Assembly: GCA_964443135.1 (NCBI GenBank)
Contig: CAYUBQ010000014.1
Location: forward strand, 1 to 64,000
Direction of reading: 5' to 3'
Length of the DNA: 64,000 nucleotides
Origin: JAIPEI01 sp964443135
GTDB taxonomy: Bacteria; Desulfobacterota; DSM-4660; Desulfatiglandales; HGW-15
Positions 60,989-64,000 of the stretch are shown one piece after another. The stretch's first letter is position 1. Every line of letters begins with the position of its first letter. The notes under the pieces are model-generated. The model saw only the letters and a list, made by a program, of their open reading frames with translations. It was not told the origin of the DNA and made no database searches. The position numbers and the translations under genes are program-made.

Positions 60989-61894
60989 GTGAAGGAAGGC
61001 GGACACACTCGAGGCGGCGACCGGACCCGGGCCACCCTCCGGGTCACGGGAGGGGCCTGCCTCATCAGCTTCTCTGCGGTGTTCGTTCCCTTGGCGGGCA
61101 CGGATCCGACGGTGTCGGCCTTCTACCGCATGCTGATCGGGGGGGGCATCCTCACCGTCCTGACCCGCCTGAAGGGGGAGCGGTTGTTTCGAGGATGGCG
61201 GCCGCTCCTCATGCTGGCGGTCGGGGGCTTCGCCCTGGCCCTGGATCTCGCCCTGTGGCACCGGTGCATCCTGTTCGTGGGGCCGGGGCTCGCCACGCTC
61301 CTCGCCAACTTCCAGGTGTTCTTCGTGGCGGCCGTGGGGGTGCTCGTGTTTCGCGAGCGGTTGACCTGGAAGATCGCCGTGGCCATCCCCCTGGCCGTGG
61401 GCGGGCTCTACCTGATCGTGGGGTTGCAGTGGGGGGCGTTCTCCGGGGACTACAGGCTGGGGGTGGCCCTGGGGCTGATGGCGGCCTTCTGCTACACCGT
61501 CTACATCCTGTTCCTGCGGATGGCCCAGCAGTCCGGCTCCACCTTCGCCACCATCACCCTGGCCACCCTGTTCACCGGGCTGTTCCTGGGGCTGCTGGCC
61601 GCGGGGAACGGGGAGTCCTTTGCCGTGCCCGGACTCCAGAGCTGGCTCGTGCTCGGGGCCTACGCTCTGGTCTCCCAGGTCCTGGGCTGGCTGCTCATCA
61701 CGAGCGGGATCGGGCGGATGGAGGCCTCGCGGGTGGGGCTCGCCCTGCTGCTCCAGCCCACCCTGGCGTTCCTCTGGGACGTGCTCTTCTTCTCGCGCCC
61801 CACCACCCTGGTGGAGGTCGCCGGGGCCCTGCTGGCCATGGGCGCCATCTATCTGGGAACCGTGGGGAGATCGCCGCCGGCGCGCGTGCGCTAG
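60989..61894 (+). CDS. EamA-family (DMT) transporter
   Basis: A 301-aa protein with ten predicted helices in two EamA halves: SAVFVPLAGTDPTVSAFYRML in the first, LGLMAAFCYTVYILFLRMAQQ and RVGLALLLQPTLAFLWDVLFF in the second. It probably exports a small metabolite or amino acid. The start is GTG at 60989 after GAGAGGAAGG; the ATG-free upstream frame is intergenic. It overlaps the convergent YitT gene by 4 bp. Confidence 0.82.
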   Translation: MKEGGHTRGGDRTRATLRVTGGACLISFSAVFVPLAGTDPTVSAFYRMLIGGGILTVLTRLKGERLFRGWRPLLMLAVGGFALALDLALWHRCILFVGPGLATLLANFQVFFVAAVGVLVFRERLTWKIAVAIPLAVGGLYLIVGLQWGAFSGDYRLGVALGLMAAFCYTVYILFLRMAQQSGSTFATITLATLFTGLFLGLLAAGNGESFAVPGLQSWLVLGAYALVSQVLGWLLITSGIGRMEASRVGLALLLQPTLAFLWDVLFFSRPTTLVEVAGALLAMGAIYLGTVGRSPPARVR

Positions 61895-62799
61895 TACACC
61901 TTCAGGCGGCCGTGCCGGTGGCCGAGCACCTCCAGGGTGTCGTTCACCACCACGAAGGCGTCCGGGTCGACGGCGAAGATGAGCTCCTTGAGCTGAGGCA
62001 GCTCGGTCATGGTGGTGATGGTGAGGATCACCTCCTTGTCCTTGCCGGAGAAGGCACCCCGCCCCTGGAGCAGGGTGACGCCCCGGTTGACCCGCTTCAT
62101 GATCCGGTCCGCAATCTCAGGCGAACGGTCCGAAATCACGTACACCAGCTTTCTTCGGTTGAAACCCGCCAGGACGGCGTCCAGCACGGTCCCGCTCGTG
62201 TAGACGAAGATGATGGAGTAGAGGGCCTTTTCCAGATCGTAGAGGTAGGCGCCGGCGATCAGGACCAGCGCATTGGCCCCGAAAAACACCGTTCCGAGAC
62301 GAAACCCGAAGCGCCGGTTCAGATACACCGCCAGGATGTCCAAACCCCCGGCCGAGCCCAGGGACCGGAGGATCAGGCCGCTTCCCGTCCCGCAGATGAC
62401 CCCGGCCAGGAGGGCGGCCAGGATGGGGTCCCGGATGTCGAAGGGCGGGGGCTGGACCAGGGTGCAGGCCAGGGAGAACAGGGCCATTCCGGCGATGCTG
62501 TACACCATGAACCTGCGGCTCACCGTGAACCAGCCCAGGAGAAGGAGGGGAAGGTTCAGCACGAAGTAGACCGGCCCCATGGGGAGAACGGGCACCAGGT
62601 ACTGAACGATGAGGGCCGACCCCACCACTCCGCCGCTGAGGAAGCCGTGGGGGATCACCAGGCCCTGAAGGCCCACGGCGAAGACCAGGCTTCCCAGAAA
62701 GATCAGGCCGAGGTTCTTGACGGCGCCGGACGTCTTTTGGGAGAGGGAGTCCGCCGGGGGACGCGGCGTCATGTCTGCGGTCTTTTTGGGGTGCGCCAT
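61891..62799 (-). CDS. YitT-family membrane protein (DUF161/DUF2179)
   Basis: A 302-aa protein. Five or six helices (about 25-210) contain the YitT repeats (GFLSGGVVGSALIVQYL, GLGxxGLDILAVYLNRRFGFRLGTVFF-like segments). The C-terminal ~80 residues form the soluble DUF2179 domain (KRVNRGVTLLQGRGAFSGKDKEVILTITTMTELPQLKELIFAVDPDAFVVVNDTLEVLG). Function unknown. The start ATG at 62799 has AGGA upstream; the longer frame to 62889 is unsupported. Confidence 0.87.
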   Translation of the reverse strand: MAHPKKTADMTPRPPADSLSQKTSGAVKNLGLIFLGSLVFAVGLQGLVIPHGFLSGGVVGSALIVQYLVPVLPMGPVYFVLNLPLLLLGWFTVSRRFMVYSIAGMALFSLACTLVQPPPFDIRDPILAALLAGVICGTGSGLILRSLGSAGGLDILAVYLNRRFGFRLGTVFFGANALVLIAGAYLYDLEKALYSIIFVYTSGTVLDAVLAGFNRRKLVYVISDRSPEIADRIMKRVNRGVTLLQGRGAFSGKDKEVILTITTMTELPQLKELIFAVDPDAFVVVNDTLEVLGHRHGRLKVY

Positions 62800-63167
62800 G
62801 AATCCTGCCCTTTCCGCAGGGCTGGTGGATACGGGTTCTACCCTGCAGGGCGATGCCACGGTATCGCCGGGGAATGCAGGAAAAAGCATCCGGCATTTCG
62901 CCCGGCCGTGTCAACCGCAAATCGACCCTTCCCAGGGGCCGGCCCGATAGGCATAGCGATATTTTCTTTGAGGGAAAGCGTTCTCAAACAGTCCGGTCCA
63001 GATGGCGGCATCGCAGCATGGGCGGAATCCGCGTTGACTTTTCCCGAAAACCTGAGAACCTGTGCATGGGCACGTGTCGCTTGCCTGCGCAAGGGTATGG
63101 AAAAGCGGGTGGAAGGGGACGGGCGTACGGAAATTGGAGAACCGCATCGAGGAACGGGGAGGCGCTG
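62800..63167. other. Divergent promoter region of YitT and HU genes
   Basis: About 370 bp without a gene. A TTGACT -35-like hexamer is at 63034 but no convincing -10 follows. No repeat copy or stem-loop with U-run was seen. Confidence 0.45.
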
Positions 63168-63446
63168 ATGAACAAGGCCGATTTGATCAAGGAAGTGGCA
63201 GAAATCGTTTCGTCCAGACAGACGGCAGGAGAGGTGGTGGACTGCATCCTGAAGACCATTCAAGGGGCGCTCGAACGGGGAGAACGCGTGAGCGTGTCGG
63301 GATTCGGCTCTTTCACTGCGGAGCGGAGGGCCGCCCGGAAAGCGCGGAATCCAAGAACCGGTGAGGAGATCGAGGTCGAGGCCAAGCGCGTCCCCAGGTT
63401 CGTTCCCGGCGAGGGCCTGAAACAGGCGGTGAACGATGAAGGATGA
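63168..63446 (+). CDS. HU/IHF-family DNA-binding protein
   Basis: A 92-aa nucleoid protein: NKADLIKEVAEIVSSRQTAGEVVDCILKTIQGALERGERVSVSGFGSFTAERRAARKARNPRTGEEIEV and PRFVPGEGLKQAV. The arm residues RNPRTGE that insert in the DNA minor groove are intact. It bends and compacts DNA as a dimer. SD GGGGAGG is 5 nt before ATG 63168. Confidence 0.94.
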   Translation: MNKADLIKEVAEIVSSRQTAGEVVDCILKTIQGALERGERVSVSGFGSFTAERRAARKARNPRTGEEIEVEAKRVPRFVPGEGLKQAVNDEG

Positions 63447-63469
63447 GGAGGGGGGGCGCTCCAGGAAGA

Positions 63470-64000
63470 TCAGGAAGCCTGATCCTTCAGGGCCTGTTCC
63501 CTGGACTTCTCCTCCCAGGTGCGGACCAGCTCATCCTTCTGCTCTTCGAACCGCAGGGCCTGCTCCTCCACCAGGGTCTCGGCCTCCTGGGAGGACATCT
63601 CCCAGGTCTGCCGGACAAAGGTGGCCACGCGGGCGTAGTAGAGCGGGGTGACCAGGTCCACGAGCTGGTCGCGGTTGACCGTCCACGTGTGGAACGTGGC
63701 GGCCAGCTCGTAGAGGATCTGGACCCAGACGTCCGTGGGCAGATGGAACGCCTCGCTCTTCAGTCCGGCGCACTGCTCGATCCGGCTGAAGCAGTCCGCA
63801 CAGAAGATCTCCTTCCACAGGGAGGAGAACTGCTGGTAACCCGTCCGAAAGAGCTGGATCATGCCCTCCAGGTTGACGGAAACCGGCTCGGGTTCGACGG
63901 AGCCTTCGTAGCCGAAGGTCTCCACGGGCTCGCTGCCTCGAACCCCCTTCCAGTGAGACTCGTACCGCTCCATCAGGCTGAAGACCGTCCAGACCACCTG
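63470..64000 (-). CDS. C-terminal part of a large protein, possibly a family-2 glycosyltransferase (partial)
   Basis: The frame is open from the window end to a stop at 63470, giving about 176 codons of a protein whose N terminus lies outside. The sequence is largely helical and aromatic (PTDVWVQILYELAATFHTWTVNRDQLVDLVTPLYYARVATFVRQTWEM). From memory this resembles the C-terminal region of glucosylglycerate-synthase-like glycosyltransferases of Deltaproteobacteria, but the catalytic domain is not visible, so the call is tentative. The tail is charged (EEQKDELVRTWEEKSREQALKDQ). Confidence 0.45.
   Translation of the reverse strand, partial: QVVWTVFSLMERYESHWKGVRGSEPVETFGYEGSVEPEPVSVNLEGMIQLFRTGYQQFSSLWKEIFCADCFSRIEQCAGLKSEAFHLPTDVWVQILYELAATFHTWTVNRDQLVDLVTPLYYARVATFVRQTWEMSSQEAETLVEEQALRFEEQKDELVRTWEEKSREQALKDQAS

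Noticed and set aside
63034..63062. TTGACT as -35 of a promoter for the HU gene
   Set aside because: No acceptable -10 at 16-18 bp.
1..64000. CRISPR arrays, tRNA or rRNA genes
   Set aside because: No regularly spaced identical repeats with spacers, no cloverleaf with GTTCRANNC and matching arms, and no rRNA-like conserved blocks were seen by eye; a tRNAscan or Infernal run would be decisive.

Overview
The window is about 67% G+C, gene-dense, and reads like the chromosome of an anaerobic or respiratory deltaproteobacterium (Desulfobacterota or a relative). That placement is an inference from gene content: TRAP transport, corrinoid and radical-SAM enzymes, poly-cysteine 4Fe-4S proteins, UroD-type methyltransferase, Tm-1-like (UPF0261) proteins, an RnfB-GltD fusion, PaaK-type ligase, acyl-CoA dehydrogenase, and many sensor kinases. 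No rRNA, tRNA, CRISPR array or intact transposase was found.

Layout. 1-9.6 kb (minus strand): two HisKA_3 kinases, a serine hydrolase paired with a 4Fe-4S protein, and a Ser/Thr kinase-TPR protein coupled to a LysM lipoprotein. 9.8-14.6 kb: small and decaying genes, including an aspartate racemase fragment, DUF362, DUF3795, DUF2867, a lone hisF, a MazF-type toxin-antitoxin pair, and scraps of an IS200 transposase and a tyrosine recombinase. 14.6-18.8 kb: YaiI, MFS, UroD-like methyltransferase and a second poly-Cys 4Fe-4S protein. 19.7-23.1 kb: a redox operon (RnfB-GltD fusion, a cyclic-nucleotide-like domain fused to a thioredoxin-like ferredoxin, and a second cyclic-nucleotide-like protein). 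23.2-29.6 kb: a multi-PAS kinase, an OmpR/EnvZ-type pair and HtrA, with 11-bp phased repeats in front of htrA. 29.6-32.9 kb: two UPF0261 paralogues around an O6-alkylguanine methyltransferase. 32.9-36.8 kb (minus): PaaK-like ligase, 65-aa protein, receiver protein, B12-binding radical SAM. 36.9-39.9 kb: TRAP operon dctPQM. 40.4-45.7 kb: lipoprotein, old yellow enzyme, YcaO protein, and a membrane-anchored reductive-dehalogenase-like protein. 46.0-46.9 kb: collapsed nifU/nifS/cysK remnants. 47-55 kb: HD hydrolase, large hybrid kinase, acyl-CoA dehydrogenase, Zn alcohol dehydrogenase, plant-type hydroxypyruvate reductase. 55-57 kb: a receiver/periplasmic-binding-like/CheW fusion. 57.6-63.5 kb: RhlE helicase, YkgJ, CinA, EamA, YitT, HU, and the end of a partial gene.

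A dispersed ~100-bp intergenic repeat occurs about seven times in both orientations, often right next to transcription-unit ends. Pairs in inverted orientation bracket the TRAP operon and the second poly-Cys gene. The most unusual coding features are the REC-binding-protein-CheW fusion, the RnfB-GltD/CNB-ferredoxin operon, the membrane-anchored RdhA-like protein, and the PaaK/65-aa/receiver/radical-SAM operon.
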